Part shown: piece after piece, positions 49,490 to 59,268 of the stretch
How the letters are laid out: each line of letters opens with the position of its first letter
How positions within the stretch are numbered: position 1 is the stretch's first letter
Assembly: GCF_000379765.1 (NCBI RefSeq)
Contig: NZ_KB903434.1
Span: 62,001 to 126,000 of the forward strand
DNA from: Flexithrix dorotheae DSM 6795
GTDB lineage: Bacteria > Bacteroidota > Bacteroidia > Cytophagales > Flammeovirgaceae
Direction: 5' to 3'
DNA: 64,000 nt
The notes under the pieces: generated by a model
The model's database searches: none
Told to the model about the DNA's origin: nothing
Seen by the model: the letters and a program-made list of their open reading frames with translations, nothing else
Position numbers and translations under genes: made by a program

Positions 49490-51462
49490 AAAAAATTACT
49501 TTATCTTTTCTGCTCATTCTAAACGGACTTCTTTTAATAGCTCAAACAGACGAAACTTTCACTATTTTATCCCCAGACAAAAGTCTGATTATTCAGGTTG
49601 ATGTAAATGAGAAAATTTATTATTCATTACAGGTAAGGGAACAGGAAATCATAAAACCCTCACCTATATCAATTACTCTGGAAGATGGTGAAGTGCTCGG
49701 AGAAAATCCTAAAATTCGAAAAGTAATTAACGACTATGTAAATGAAGATATTTATCCAATTTTTGGTAATAAATCCGAAATAGATGAAAAGTATAATTTC
49801 GTTGAAGTCATTTTTAAAGGAGGCTATTCATTAGAAGTAAGAGCGTATAATGATGGATTTGGGTACCGCTTCAAATCAGCTCTAAAAAAGGATTTTAAAG
49901 TAGTGACTGAAGAAGTGACTTATAATTTTGAAGAAGATTACCCAATTTATATTTCCCAACCCAGAACAAATAATTTCCAACATAGCTATGAAGATTTTTA
50001 CAATTATTTGAAGCTTTCGGAAGTATCTAAAGATTCCATGGGAATGCTTCCAATATTGGTAGAAGCCAAAAAAAATGTGAAAATTGGATTAACCGAGGCT
50101 GATTTGTTTGATTATCCCGGAATGCATCTGGCTATTAATGAAAAAGGAAAAAATAGTTTGAAAGGTGTTTTCCCCGGATATCCTACTAAGACAAAGATTG
50201 GTGGCCACAATGATTTCAACCTTGTAGTGACAGAAAGGGCCGATTATATTGCTGAATCTCCAGGTACTCGAAATTTTCCCTGGAGAGTATTTATTGTATC
50301 CGAAATTGATACAGAGCTATTAGATAATGATTTGGTATACAAACTAAGCAAACCAGCAGAAGGGGACTTTTCGTGGGTGAAACCGGGAAAAGTGGCCTGG
50401 GATTGGTGGAATGCGATGAACCTTAAAGGTGTTAATTTTAAAAGTGGAATCAATACAGAAACTTACAAGTATTTTATCGATTTTGCTGCTGAGCATGGAA
50501 TAGAATATGTTAACCTTGATGAAGGCTGGTCCGATCAGTTTGATTTATTAAAACTAGACGATCAAATTGATATGATAGAAATTTTGGATTATGCCAAAAA
50601 GAAAAATGTGGATATAATTGTCTGGTGTGTAGCCAGAACTTTGGATGCGCAACTTGAAGAGGCATTGGATCAGTTTGTGGAGTGGGGTGTAAAAGGAATA
50701 AAGGTAGATTTCATGGACAGGGATGATCAGGTAATGGTTGATTTCTATAACCGGGTTGCGGAAGAAGCTGCAAAGCGAAAGTTGTTGGTCAATTTTCACG
50801 GAGCATATAAGCCCACTGGTTTAAATAAAACTTTTCCTAATGTGATCAATCAGGAGGCCGTAAGAGGACTAGAGTATAATAAATTTGCCAAACCTATGGG
50901 TACTACCGCTGATCATGCTGTTACTATTCCATTTATCAGAATGCTTGCAGGATCAATGGATTACACTCCCGGTGCCATGGTGAATGCACAAAGTGAAGAT
51001 TTTGTGGTAAGGTTTGATCGACCAATGAGTCAGGGAACAAGATGCCAGCAACTGGCTATGTTTATTATTTATTATTCACCCCTTCAAATGCTTGCAGATG
51101 CGCCAACTGCTTATGAAGGAGAACCGGAAATACTGGATTTTTTAAGTAAAGTCCCAACTACCTGGGACAATACTTGGGTTATTAGCGGAAAAGTTGGGGA
51201 GTATGCAGTAATTGCCAAACAAAAAGGAGAAGACTGGTTTGTAGGGGGGATGACTAATACAGAAGCCCGAACATTAGCGGTAAACTTTTCATTTCTTGGA
51301 GATGGGGAATTTTTAGCAGAAATTTTTAAAGATGGCTTAAATGCCGATCGATTAGGGGAAGATTATATTAAAGAAACAAAAACCATAAAAGCAAGTAATA
51401 GAATGGAATTCGATTTAGCCCCAGGCGGAGGATTTTCAATAAGAATTACACCTAAAAAGTAA
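49486..51462 (+). CDS. GH97 alpha-glycosidase
   Basis: A 658-residue exported enzyme with a signal peptide (about 1-20, GLLLIAQ). The N-terminal beta-sandwich spans about 25-290. The TIM-barrel starts near VAWDWWNAMNLKG (about 304), with GIEYVNLDEGWSDQ and GVKGIKVDFMDRDDQ, which places Asp408 where retaining GH97 alpha-galactosidases keep their nucleophile, then LVNFHGAYKPTG and NQEAVRGLEYNKF. Inverting SusB-type alpha-glucosidases lack that Asp, so an alpha-galactosidase-like retaining enzyme is more likely, by inference. The C-terminal domain (about 560-658) is a beta-sandwich. The protein is probably periplasmic. The clan GH-A hydrolase gene follows a terminator. Confidence 0.93.
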   Translation: MKKITLSFLLILNGLLLIAQTDETFTILSPDKSLIIQVDVNEKIYYSLQVREQEIIKPSPISITLEDGEVLGENPKIRKVINDYVNEDIYPIFGNKSEIDEKYNFVEVIFKGGYSLEVRAYNDGFGYRFKSALKKDFKVVTEEVTYNFEEDYPIYISQPRTNNFQHSYEDFYNYLKLSEVSKDSMGMLPILVEAKKNVKIGLTEADLFDYPGMHLAINEKGKNSLKGVFPGYPTKTKIGGHNDFNLVVTERADYIAESPGTRNFPWRVFIVSEIDTELLDNDLVYKLSKPAEGDFSWVKPGKVAWDWWNAMNLKGVNFKSGINTETYKYFIDFAAEHGIEYVNLDEGWSDQFDLLKLDDQIDMIEILDYAKKKNVDIIVWCVARTLDAQLEEALDQFVEWGVKGIKVDFMDRDDQVMVDFYNRVAEEAAKRKLLVNFHGAYKPTGLNKTFPNVINQEAVRGLEYNKFAKPMGTTADHAVTIPFIRMLAGSMDYTPGAMVNAQSEDFVVRFDRPMSQGTRCQQLAMFIIYYSPLQMLADAPTAYEGEPEILDFLSKVPTTWDNTWVISGKVGEYAVIAKQKGEDWFVGGMTNTEARTLAVNFSFLGDGEFLAEIFKDGLNADRLGEDYIKETKTIKASNRMEFDLAPGGGFSIRITPKK

Positions 51463-51550
51463 AATTTAATTCTAAATAAAAATTAATATCAAAACACTAA
51501 CAATATTATTAACATTTATTTAAAGATTGGAATAGTTGTTGAATTAGCAG

Positions 51551-51588
51551 AATCCCGGAAGAGTAAAATCTTTACCGGGATTTTTTTT
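51551..51588 (+). terminator. Intrinsic terminator after the GH97 gene
   Basis: AATCCCGG (51551-51558) pairs with CCGGGATT (51575-51582), with an inner AAGA/TCTT pair, and a T-run to 51588 follows. Confidence 0.88.
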
Positions 51589-51601
51589 AATTTTTTTGAC
51601 T

Positions 51602-52750
51602 ATGACTACGATTTTTAAAAATTTAAACCAATTAGCATTATTAATTGCTATCAATTTTTGTTTACTAAGCTGCAATGATCAATTCGTATTTCGGGAGGAA
51701 ATAGAAGAAGAAGCTATTAAACCTGTTGTAAAAATAAAAGGAGAAGATTTTTATATAAATAATAAAATCACTCTTGAGGGAATAGAATGGAGAGGCTTTC
51801 GTGTAGAAGGATTATTGCCCAACGCCAGATTGGTAAATGGTATTTTTGATGATTCAAACCCTGAAACACAGAGCCTCTGGGCTTATCCTGATACCAAAAC
51901 CTGGGATCCTGAAAGAAATACTGATGGTTTTATAGCTTCAATGTCCACCTGGAAAGCAAAAGGACTTCTTGGATTTACCATCAATATGCAGGGAGGAAGT
52001 CCACATGGATATTCTGCAGAACACCCCTGGAATAATAGTCCATATGAGGAAAACGGAGACTTGAAACCGGAATATATGAACCGGTTGAAGAAAATACTGG
52101 ATAGAGCTGAGGAATTAGAAATGGTACCAATATTAGGACTATTTTATTTTGGTCAGGATGAAAGACTAAAAGATGAGCAGGCCGTAAAAGATGCGGTAGA
52201 TAATGTAATCGACTGGTTGTTTGATCACGATTATAAAAATGTGTTAATCGAGGTGAATAATGAATGCACTGGTGCCTATGATCATGCCATTTTACAACAG
52301 GAAAGGGTTCATGAATTAATTCTACAAATACAATCCAAAAACAGGAATGGATTTCGATATTTGGTAAGCACAAGTTATGGAGGGAAATCGATCCCAAAAT
52401 CAAATGTGGTAGAAGTCGCTGACTTTATACTTCTGCATGGAAATGGCATTACTGATCCAAGGGAAATTGTGGCAATGGTGGAAAAGACAAAAAACGTTCC
52501 TGGCTATACGCCCAAACCAATTGTATTTAATGAGGATGACCACTACGAATTTGAAAAAGGGTACAATAACTTTGCTTCTGCAATTAGTGCGCATGCCTCT
52601 TGGGGATTTTTTGATTATCGCAGAACCGGAGAGGAATTCGAAAATGGCTTCCAAAGTGTTCCGGTAGACTGGAGAATTAGTTCAGAAAGAAAACAGGCTT
52701 TCTTCGATATGGTAGAGGAAATCTCTCTTGGTGAAGAAATTATTAAGTAA
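51602..52750 (+). CDS. Clan GH-A glycoside hydrolase-like lipoprotein
   Basis: About 382 residues from the ATG at 51602; a TTG at 51596 in frame is less likely. A lipobox follows NFCLLS. The core is a TIM barrel with the GH-A catalytic arrangement. The acid/base Glu221 is in VLIEVNNECTG, the typical N-E at the end of strand 4. The nucleophile is probably Glu311 in PKPIVFNEDDHYEF, at strand 7. Other barrel parts are MVPILGLFYFGQ and ADFILLHGNGI. The family resembles GH5/GH30-like enzymes but I cannot assign a number. It probably acts on a surface or periplasmic glycan with the neighbouring GH97 and sulfatase. Confidence 0.78.
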   Translation: MTTIFKNLNQLALLIAINFCLLSCNDQFVFREEIEEEAIKPVVKIKGEDFYINNKITLEGIEWRGFRVEGLLPNARLVNGIFDDSNPETQSLWAYPDTKTWDPERNTDGFIASMSTWKAKGLLGFTINMQGGSPHGYSAEHPWNNSPYEENGDLKPEYMNRLKKILDRAEELEMVPILGLFYFGQDERLKDEQAVKDAVDNVIDWLFDHDYKNVLIEVNNECTGAYDHAILQQERVHELILQIQSKNRNGFRYLVSTSYGGKSIPKSNVVEVADFILLHGNGITDPREIVAMVEKTKNVPGYTPKPIVFNEDDHYEFEKGYNNFASAISAHASWGFFDYRRTGEEFENGFQSVPVDWRISSERKQAFFDMVEEISLGEEIIK

Positions 52751-53100
52751 AAAAAATATAAATACCCAAGTGGCCCAAGTCAGGTTGATTTTAGTAAATA
52801 TTGAATCAACCTGACTTTTTACATTATTTCCCCTCAACCCATATTCTCTGAACTTTTCTCCTTTTCAATGGGTCTTCCATAAGCAGGCTAATGACAATCA
52901 GTTTTTTTCTATTTTCAAAATAATAAAAAGCATTACTCATTAGTAGTATCCTGACTTTGCTAACAATCTGGTTTACGAAATATTTTTTTAAATTTTAAGG
53001 CCTTTATGGCAATCTTTTTGGATTGTTTTAGCTTATTAAATGAAGCAAAATAGCTTTTAATTTGTTTCGTTAACTGGGAATCACTGCACAATTAAACACA
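52751..53100. other. Intergenic region after the GH-A gene
   Basis: About 350 nt. The first third holds the terminator at 52777-52820. The rest is AT-rich, with no gene or RNA seen, and presumably carries the promoter of the 1658-residue protein gene. Confidence 0.5.
52777..52820 (+). terminator. Intrinsic terminator after the GH-A hydrolase gene
   Basis: A perfect 14-bp stem, AAGTCAGGTTGATT (52777-52790) with AATCAACCTGACTT (52804-52817), a 13-nt loop, and TTTTT at the right edge. Confidence 0.85.
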
Positions 53101-56100
53101 ATGAAGGGAAAAGTTTTAGTTTTTGTTATCACATTTATTGTTTGTTCAAATATTTTGAACGCACAAAAATTCAGGGAGCGTCCATTTTCCAATGCAGACA
53201 GCCTCCTGGTGGATGTGGAGCGCCTTTTCACTAAAGGTACAGGCGAAGAAGCGGTTGTAGATTCCCTTTACAGCGGATTTGAAAATAAATTTTCAAGTCT
53301 GCCTGCAGAACAACAATTGTTGATTTACAAAATCTCCCTGGCGATGTATAGCAAGGGATACAGGGTAAACCCCCATTTAAAAGATTTTTACCGCTGTATT
53401 ATAGCTTCTACCGAATACAGAAATTTATCAAATGAAGAGTTTAATAACTTTCTAAATATTACGGATACTACTGTAAACTATTACAAGGGTCACGTACTAT
53501 CCAATTTCTTAGAAACCACCAGGCATTTTTTAGAAAATGACACAGTATATTCCTCAAGATACAATTCTCTTATTATTGAAGGTGGCAATTTTACTTTTGA
53601 CCATATTCTAGATGAAGATGCCATAGAAAAAGGAGTTGGATTTGAATCTGCTACGGCATCTACTGAACCACTAATCGAGGAGGAGGAAGAAGAGGAACCT
53701 GAGAAAAAAGACTGGTTTGAAGGTATGCCAGAGGAAGAGGAAGAAGACGAATGGGTTTCTGAGGAGACAGATGATTGGGGAGACGATGATGACGATTGGG
53801 GTAGTGGTGACGATGACTGGGGAGATGATGGATGGTCAGATGAGGAAGATGACGATTGGGGAGATGATGGAGGTGATGACTGGAGCGATGAAGAAACTAC
53901 AGAAATTGAAGAAAAATCCTTGCTTGAAGAATCTTTTGCCTCGGAAAGTTTATTTAGTATTCCTGATCCCGAATTGCCGGAGGAATTAGGCCCAATTTTA
54001 AGGTTTGAGAATGCAAATTTTGTACTCAACTCCATTTATGACTCTACAAAGGTCGAAAATGTTTCAGGAGCATTATTATTAAAAAATGGTGATATTGTGG
54101 GTAAAGAAGGCCGGTTTACCTGGGAAAATGTGGGATTTAATCCTGATGAAGTCTACAGTGATCTGGGTGCTTTTACTATGAATTTGAAAGAGCCAAAAAT
54201 AAAGGCTGATACTGCAAAACTTACTTATAAAAGTAAATTAGAGGAGCCCATAACAGGAGTATTTGAGTATAATAGCAATATACACAACAAAAAACCGGAA
54301 AAAGCTAAGTATCCCAAATTCCAATCTTATTACAGCAACCATGTTTTAAATGATATTCTGGAGGGTGTTACTTATAGAGGAGGAATTCATTTAAGAGGTA
54401 AAAGGTTAAGAAGTGATGCGGCTTTACCAGGAGAAGCCATGGTAAGATTTGAAGGAGAGCATGGAAAATACACCGCAAAAACAAAAAAATGGTTTTCCCT
54501 TGATGATTCCTCATTTTATAGCCCACAGGCTAGCCTGGTAATTCATTATAGCGAAGAAGATTCTTTATCTCATCCGGCTGTTATTTTCAGGTATGATGGT
54601 AAAAATACAACCCTGGAGGCCAGAAGAGATAAATCAGAATTTAAAACAACATTGTTTGTAGACACAAGGAATGATGTAAATATTTCTGCTGAATTTTTAA
54701 CCTGGAATACACAGAAAGACAGCCTGGATATGTCTATTCTCAATGCCCGGGACAGAATACCGCTGGTGGTGGAATCCAAAGATTACTTCGACAAATATCG
54801 GTTTATTGCCTTAAAAGGGACTTATAACTTTCATCCATTACAAATGGTGGTGGGTTATGCCTCCAAAACCAAGCAATCTGTATTTTATTCTGCAGATATG
54901 GCAGTTGCACTTAAGCAATCTCCGGCCATTGTAAAGGGCGCCATGATTGAGCTTAGCCGCAGAGATTATATCGAATACAACCAGTATTCCGACCTGGTAA
55001 CTTTAAAGCGAAAAGCATTGCTTTATGTTTATGCCATGAATGGTAAAAAAGGAGTCGATTACGATAATATGATCATGCACTCCCGAACTACCAACAGACC
55101 TAACCTTTCTATTTCCTTAAATAGCAATGATTTTAATCTTGAAGGAGTAAATAGTTTCATGATTAGTGATTCTATGAAAGTGCTTGTAACACCTAAGGAT
55201 GGAAAAGTAAATTTAAAGGACGGCCGAAATACTTCCTTTGGCGGGGAAATGCGTGCAGGAAACTTTGTCTTTAGGGGGCCTGAATTTATTTATAATTACG
55301 ATAGCTTTAATGTTCAACTTGATGTAATCGACTCTATTTCAATCCTGGTCACTCACAAAGATGGAGTAAAAAAGGAATTAGCTAATAATATTGTAAATAC
55401 TGGTGGTATCCTTTACATTTCTCACCCCAAAAATAAATCAGGAAGAAGGAATATGACCCAGTACCCCATTCTTGATGCAGTGAAAGGTGGAGCGATTTAC
55501 TTTGATGGAAAAGAAATATTAGAGGGCAGTTATGACCATAGAGTCAGATTTGAAATTCCTCCATTCGTAATTGATTCACTCAATGATAACAATACCGATG
55601 TAATTACCTTTGATGGTACATTCAAAACAGAAGGCATATTCCCTGATTTTCAGGAAGTCATTTCCATTCAACCGGATTATTCCTTTGGCTTTGAAAGACA
55701 GATGGATCCTAATGGTGTCCCTTTATACAACGGTAAAGGAAAGTTTTACAATTCTATCACTCTAAATAATAAAGGTATTAGAGGAGATGGCAGGATTGAG
55801 TATTTAACTGGTAAATTCCAATCAAAGGACTTTATTTTCTATTCTGATTCAGTTTTAACTAAAGGGGAAGATGGGGAAATTGCAGAAAAAAATGAAACCG
55901 GAGCCAGCTACCCCAGTGTAAAACTGGCTCAGTATAGTATGCGTTGGCTGGTAGAAAGCGATAGTATGCTGCTTACCAGTGAGGAAGATACCAATTTTGA
56001 GATTTATAATCCTGAAACAACATTCAAGGGAACATTAGCCCTTACAAATACAAATGTAGATGGAAATGGAGTAATTGAAACACCCAGATCGTTGAATGAA

Positions 56101-58077
56101 TCAAAAAACTTTTATTTCGAAGCAAATAAATATACCAGTAGAAACTCTACATTCAATATTAAATCAGAAGATCCAAAAACTCCTGCCATGCTAGGAGAAC
56201 ATGTAGAGGTGGAATATGACCTGGAAAAAGGGGAAGCATTGGCAAAATCAGAAAGAGAAGGGGAAAATAGTTTTACTTTTCCTTTTGTAAAATATGAAAC
56301 CAATATCAGTCAGGTTTTATGGGAGTTTGATGCTAACCGGCTTGTGATGAGTGTGGATGGCACCAACGAAGATGGCCTAGGAAAATTTATTTCCGAAAAA
56401 CGAGGCCAGGATTCACTGGAAATCAATGCCAGCACTGCTATATACGACCTCAACAATCACGTGCTTAACCTGGAAGGTGTTCCGGATATAATTGTAGCCA
56501 ATGTGAGGATTATTCCAGATAGTGGGAAAGTTTTTATTAGGGAAAATGCTGAAATGGATGAATTATTAGGGGCAACTTTAGAGCTTAATAAAGATACTAA
56601 AAATTATACCCTTACAGATGCCAACATCAAAATTACCTCTAAAAATAAATTTCAGGGGGAAGGTTATTACAATTATTCCCTGGGAATTAAAGATACGTTC
56701 AAGATCAAATTTTCGGATTTTGATGTAAAAAAGGACGATGAAGAGGCTTCTGGTTTTGTAACTACTGCCCGGTCTGCGATAATGGAGGACGATAACTTTG
56801 TTTTCGCCCCAGGAGTGAAGTTTAAGGGAGAGCTAATCTTATCTGATAATAAGAGTTATATGACTTTTAAAGGAGCAGCAAGTCTGGATATTGAAAGAGA
56901 AGATAACGAATGGTTTACCTACAACTCTGAGGAAGAAGGGACACACGGACAAATATTTGTGGATGAAAATCTGAAAGTTGCCGGATTTCCAACTAAGTTA
57001 TCCACAGGGTTGTACCTTGGAAAGTTTGATAGGAATCTATATTCAAGCTTAATCCAGTTTAGGAAAGAAAGGGCTAATGATAATCCTATTTTTATTGGAA
57101 GAGGTAATCTGACATTTAATGAAGAAACAAAGGACTATACTGTAGCTCCTGAAGAAAAATTATCAGATCCTAATTATAAAGGCAACTTATTTATATACAA
57201 CCATGAAACACAACAAACAGAATTTGAAGGTGAATTTTCTTTTGTTGAACCATCCAATAAATTTTCGGTAAAAGCTTCGGGCAAAGGTAAAGGGGAAATG
57301 GATAACGAAGCCTATGATATCAATACCATGCTTTATGTAGATTTTGACCCGGGGAATGCCATGTTTGATATTCCCGGAGTTGATCTGGAAGAAGGTTTGG
57401 AAGAGGCTGTAATTGAAGGAGATGATGTAGATATTTTAATCAATAAACTATCTCAATTACTCACTGATAAACAATTGGGAGATTTCCTTTACAAATTTGA
57501 AGATGGTAACGAAGCCTTTTCTGATTTTTTCAATAATGGTATTACTCTCACTAATGTAGATTTCAAGTGGTCAAGTGATTATGCTGCATTTTACAGTGTA
57601 GGAGATGTGGAAATTGGAAATATTTTTAAAACTGATTTAAACAAAATCTGCAAGGGATATGTAGAAATCCCCAAAAGTGAAGCTGACCATATTATCAATA
57701 TTTTTATAATGGAGGATCCAGAATTATGGTACTTTTTCCATTTTGAAAAAAGTGGAATAAGGGCACTTTCTTCAAATGGAGCATTCAATGCCACGCTTAA
57801 TTCAAAAAGTGCCGGAAATGATATTGGCAGAGCTAATAATGAAGAATTATTGGGGTTTGTAAGTAGTTTCAGAATGAATTATTTGGGAATAGAAGAATTA
57901 CTTGATTTGGTTATTCCACAGGATGAAACTATTGAAATGCCTACCGAGGCTATTGAATCGGATGTATTTGGTGAGGATGTTTTCGGAGATGATGTTTCAG
58001 AAGATGTTCCAGTTGAAGATCCCGTTACTGAAGAAGGAGAAGAGGAAGAAGAAGACGATGATGATGATGGCTTTTAA
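53101..58077 (+). CDS. Giant secreted protein with DDWG-rich acidic repeat and acidic C-terminus
   Basis: A 1658-residue exported protein with a signal peptide (about 1-21, ending ILNAQ). Residues about 194-272 are a low-complexity acidic stretch in which Trp recurs every few residues (DDWGDD, DDWGSGDDDWGDDGW, DDWSDEE). The remainder is a long series of beta-rich segments that alternate charged and hydrophobic residues (KGKFYNSITLNNKGIRGDGR, GEMRAGNFVFRGPEF), compatible with a repeated beta-sheet architecture. The last 20 residues are almost all Glu and Asp. No enzyme motif is seen and no family is recognised. The acidic parts could bind calcium or another cation. The base composition is like that of the neighbours, so transfer is not indicated. 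Confidence 0.85.
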   Translation: MKGKVLVFVITFIVCSNILNAQKFRERPFSNADSLLVDVERLFTKGTGEEAVVDSLYSGFENKFSSLPAEQQLLIYKISLAMYSKGYRVNPHLKDFYRCIIASTEYRNLSNEEFNNFLNITDTTVNYYKGHVLSNFLETTRHFLENDTVYSSRYNSLIIEGGNFTFDHILDEDAIEKGVGFESATASTEPLIEEEEEEEPEKKDWFEGMPEEEEEDEWVSEETDDWGDDDDDWGSGDDDWGDDGWSDEEDDDWGDDGGDDWSDEETTEIEEKSLLEESFASESLFSIPDPELPEELGPILRFENANFVLNSIYDSTKVENVSGALLLKNGDIVGKEGRFTWENVGFNPDEVYSDLGAFTMNLKEPKIKADTAKLTYKSKLEEPITGVFEYNSNIHNKKPEKAKYPKFQSYYSNHVLNDILEGVTYRGGIHLRGKRLRSDAALPGEAMVRFEGEHGKYTAKTKKWFSLDDSSFYSPQASLVIHYSEEDSLSHPAVIFRYDGKNTTLEARRDKSEFKTTLFVDTRNDVNISAEFLTWNTQKDSLDMSILNARDRIPLVVESKDYFDKYRFIALKGTYNFHPLQMVVGYASKTKQSVFYSADMAVALKQSPAIVKGAMIELSRRDYIEYNQYSDLVTLKRKALLYVYAMNGKKGVDYDNMIMHSRTTNRPNLSISLNSNDFNLEGVNSFMISDSMKVLVTPKDGKVNLKDGRNTSFGGEMRAGNFVFRGPEFIYNYDSFNVQLDVIDSISILVTHKDGVKKELANNIVNTGGILYISHPKNKSGRRNMTQYPILDAVKGGAIYFDGKEILEGSYDHRVRFEIPPFVIDSLNDNNTDVITFDGTFKTEGIFPDFQEVISIQPDYSFGFERQMDPNGVPLYNGKGKFYNSITLNNKGIRGDGRIEYLTGKFQSKDFIFYSDSVLTKGEDGEIAEKNETGASYPSVKLAQYSMRWLVESDSMLLTSEEDTNFEIYNPETTFKGTLALTNTNVDGNGVIETPRSLNESKNFYFEANKYTSRNSTFNIKSEDPKTPAMLGEHVEVEYDLEKGEALAKSEREGENSFTFPFVKYETNISQVLWEFDANRLVMSVDGTNEDGLGKFISEKRGQDSLEINASTAIYDLNNHVLNLEGVPDIIVANVRIIPDSGKVFIRENAEMDELLGATLELNKDTKNYTLTDANIKITSKNKFQGEGYYNYSLGIKDTFKIKFSDFDVKKDDEEASGFVTTARSAIMEDDNFVFAPGVKFKGELILSDNKSYMTFKGAASLDIEREDNEWFTYNSEEEGTHGQIFVDENLKVAGFPTKLSTGLYLGKFDRNLYSSLIQFRKERANDNPIFIGRGNLTFNEETKDYTVAPEEKLSDPNYKGNLFIYNHETQQTEFEGEFSFVEPSNKFSVKASGKGKGEMDNEAYDINTMLYVDFDPGNAMFDIPGVDLEEGLEEAVIEGDDVDILINKLSQLLTDKQLGDFLYKFEDGNEAFSDFFNNGITLTNVDFKWSSDYAAFYSVGDVEIGNIFKTDLNKICKGYVEIPKSEADHIINIFIMEDPELWYFFHFEKSGIRALSSNGAFNATLNSKSAGNDIGRANNEELLGFVSSFRMNYLGIEELLDLVIPQDETIEMPTEAIESDVFGEDVFGDDVSEDVPVEDPVTEEGEEEEEDDDDDGF

Positions 58078-58240
58078 TGATATTTTACTTTGCCAAAAAT
58101 AATATTGCTCTGTTGAACTTCTTGAAATAATTAGGAGTTTGCCAGTTAGCTATAATGCATTTACCTCAACTTGTTGATTATAAGCAAGATAATTATAAAT
58201 TAAATTATCCATAGGATTAAATTCCTTTTAATTTTTATTG

Positions 58241-58248
58241 TAATTTTG
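58241..58248 (+). promoter_or_regulatory. Predicted -7 box of the MORN-repeat gene
   Basis: TAATTTTG matches TAnnTTTG, 65 nt before the ATG. The same octamer, preceded by TTG, occurs again at 60475. Confidence 0.4.
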
Positions 58249-58312
58249 TAAATTAAAATAGAATGTAGCAAGTAGGGGATTGATTATTCCTAATAAATTA
58301 CATTAACCTAAA

Positions 58313-59209
58313 ATGAGATTTTTCAGTAAGATTTTTTTTCTGATTACCATTTTTTCATTTTTTAATCTTCACCTGGCCTTTTCCCAAAAAAAGAAAAGCA
58401 AGAAAGAAAAATTAGATGAGCTTGTTCAAAGTGATACGCTTATTGTCCAATCTAATGATGAATTTAAACCTACCTTAGAGCTGGACCCAGGGGCAATTAA
58501 TGTTGAAAAGAAAAAAAATAAAAAGAAAAAGCGGAAGAAAAAGGTATTTTATGGCGTAAAAACCAAGGTGAGGTTTACTAAAGAAATAACCAGAAACGGC
58601 AATGGGATCATCTACGAAAAATTCTATGTCTTAAAGGTTCCAGAAATGCCTGATCAGTATGTAAACACTGTCTATTTCTTCAATGAAAAAGAGCGGAAAA
58701 TTGCAAGTACTTCTCCTAAAAAGTATAAACCTGAATTTGGACCTTTGCTGCACGGTTCCTACCAGAAAACAGTTTTAGGCGAACCTTTGGCTAATGGAAT
58801 TTTCTACAAGGGTACCAAACATGGCCGGTGGGAAAGATACGGAAGAGACAGGTTATTATTAGATAAGGAATATTATTACAGGGGTCATCCGAAGGAGTCG
58901 GAAGTTACTTTCCATGATATCGACCAAAAGAAATTAGAAGAAGTTATTCCTATAAAATATGGGAAAATGGATGGTGTCTATTTGTCTTACTATAAAAGTG
59001 GGAGAATCAAGGAAAAAGGTTTGTATGTAGACGGAATTAAAGTTGGAAAATGGTATGAATATTTTGACCGGGACCGGGCAAGTCTGAAAAGGGAAACTCA
59101 ATATGGGAATAAAAATAAACCCTATGAAGAATTCCAGTCTTATATAGTTCAGGAATGGAACGAAAAAGGGAAAAAGGTAATTGATAACCGAAAAAGAAGA
59201 GGCCGATAA
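58313..59209 (+). CDS. Exported MORN-repeat protein (YwqK-like)
   Basis: A 298-residue protein with a signal peptide (about 1-24, LHLAFSQ) followed by a very Lys-rich stretch (KKKSKKEK and KKKNKKKKRKKKV). The C-terminal half contains MORN-type units with G-x-x-x-G-x-W/Y patterns: NGIFYKGTKHGRWERYGRD, GKMDGVYLSYYKSGRIKEKG and DGIKVGKWYEYFD. Automated pipelines call this repeat a YwqK-family antitoxin, but there is no toxin partner and the signal peptide argues for an envelope role. The gene lies between the giant acidic protein and prfA. Confidence 0.78.
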   Translation: MRFFSKIFFLITIFSFFNLHLAFSQKKKSKKEKLDELVQSDTLIVQSNDEFKPTLELDPGAINVEKKKNKKKKRKKKVFYGVKTKVRFTKEITRNGNGIIYEKFYVLKVPEMPDQYVNTVYFFNEKERKIASTSPKKYKPEFGPLLHGSYQKTVLGEPLANGIFYKGTKHGRWERYGRDRLLLDKEYYYRGHPKESEVTFHDIDQKKLEEVIPIKYGKMDGVYLSYYKSGRIKEKGLYVDGIKVGKWYEYFDRDRASLKRETQYGNKNKPYEEFQSYIVQEWNEKGKKVIDNRKRRGR

Positions 59210-59214
59210 TTTTG
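59207..59214 (+). promoter_or_regulatory. Predicted -7 box of prfA
   Basis: TAATTTTG overlaps the stop codon of the preceding gene and would start transcription near 59221, about 48 nt before the prfA ATG. A second match, TATATTTG (59257-59264), is too close to the start codon. Confidence 0.4.
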
Positions 59215-59268
59215 CATAATGTCAATTTGTAAAATAATAAATTGGATGCATATTAATATATTTGGTAT

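Noticed and set aside
53490-54035. 181-residue Ser/Pro-rich minus-strand frame
   Set aside because: It is the reverse complement of the acidic DDWG coding repeat; the Ser and Pro runs are produced by reading Asp and Gly codons backwards.
58313-59209. Toxin-antitoxin module suggested by MORN/YwqK similarity
   Set aside because: There is no toxin gene beside it, and the product has a signal peptide, which does not fit a cytoplasmic antitoxin.
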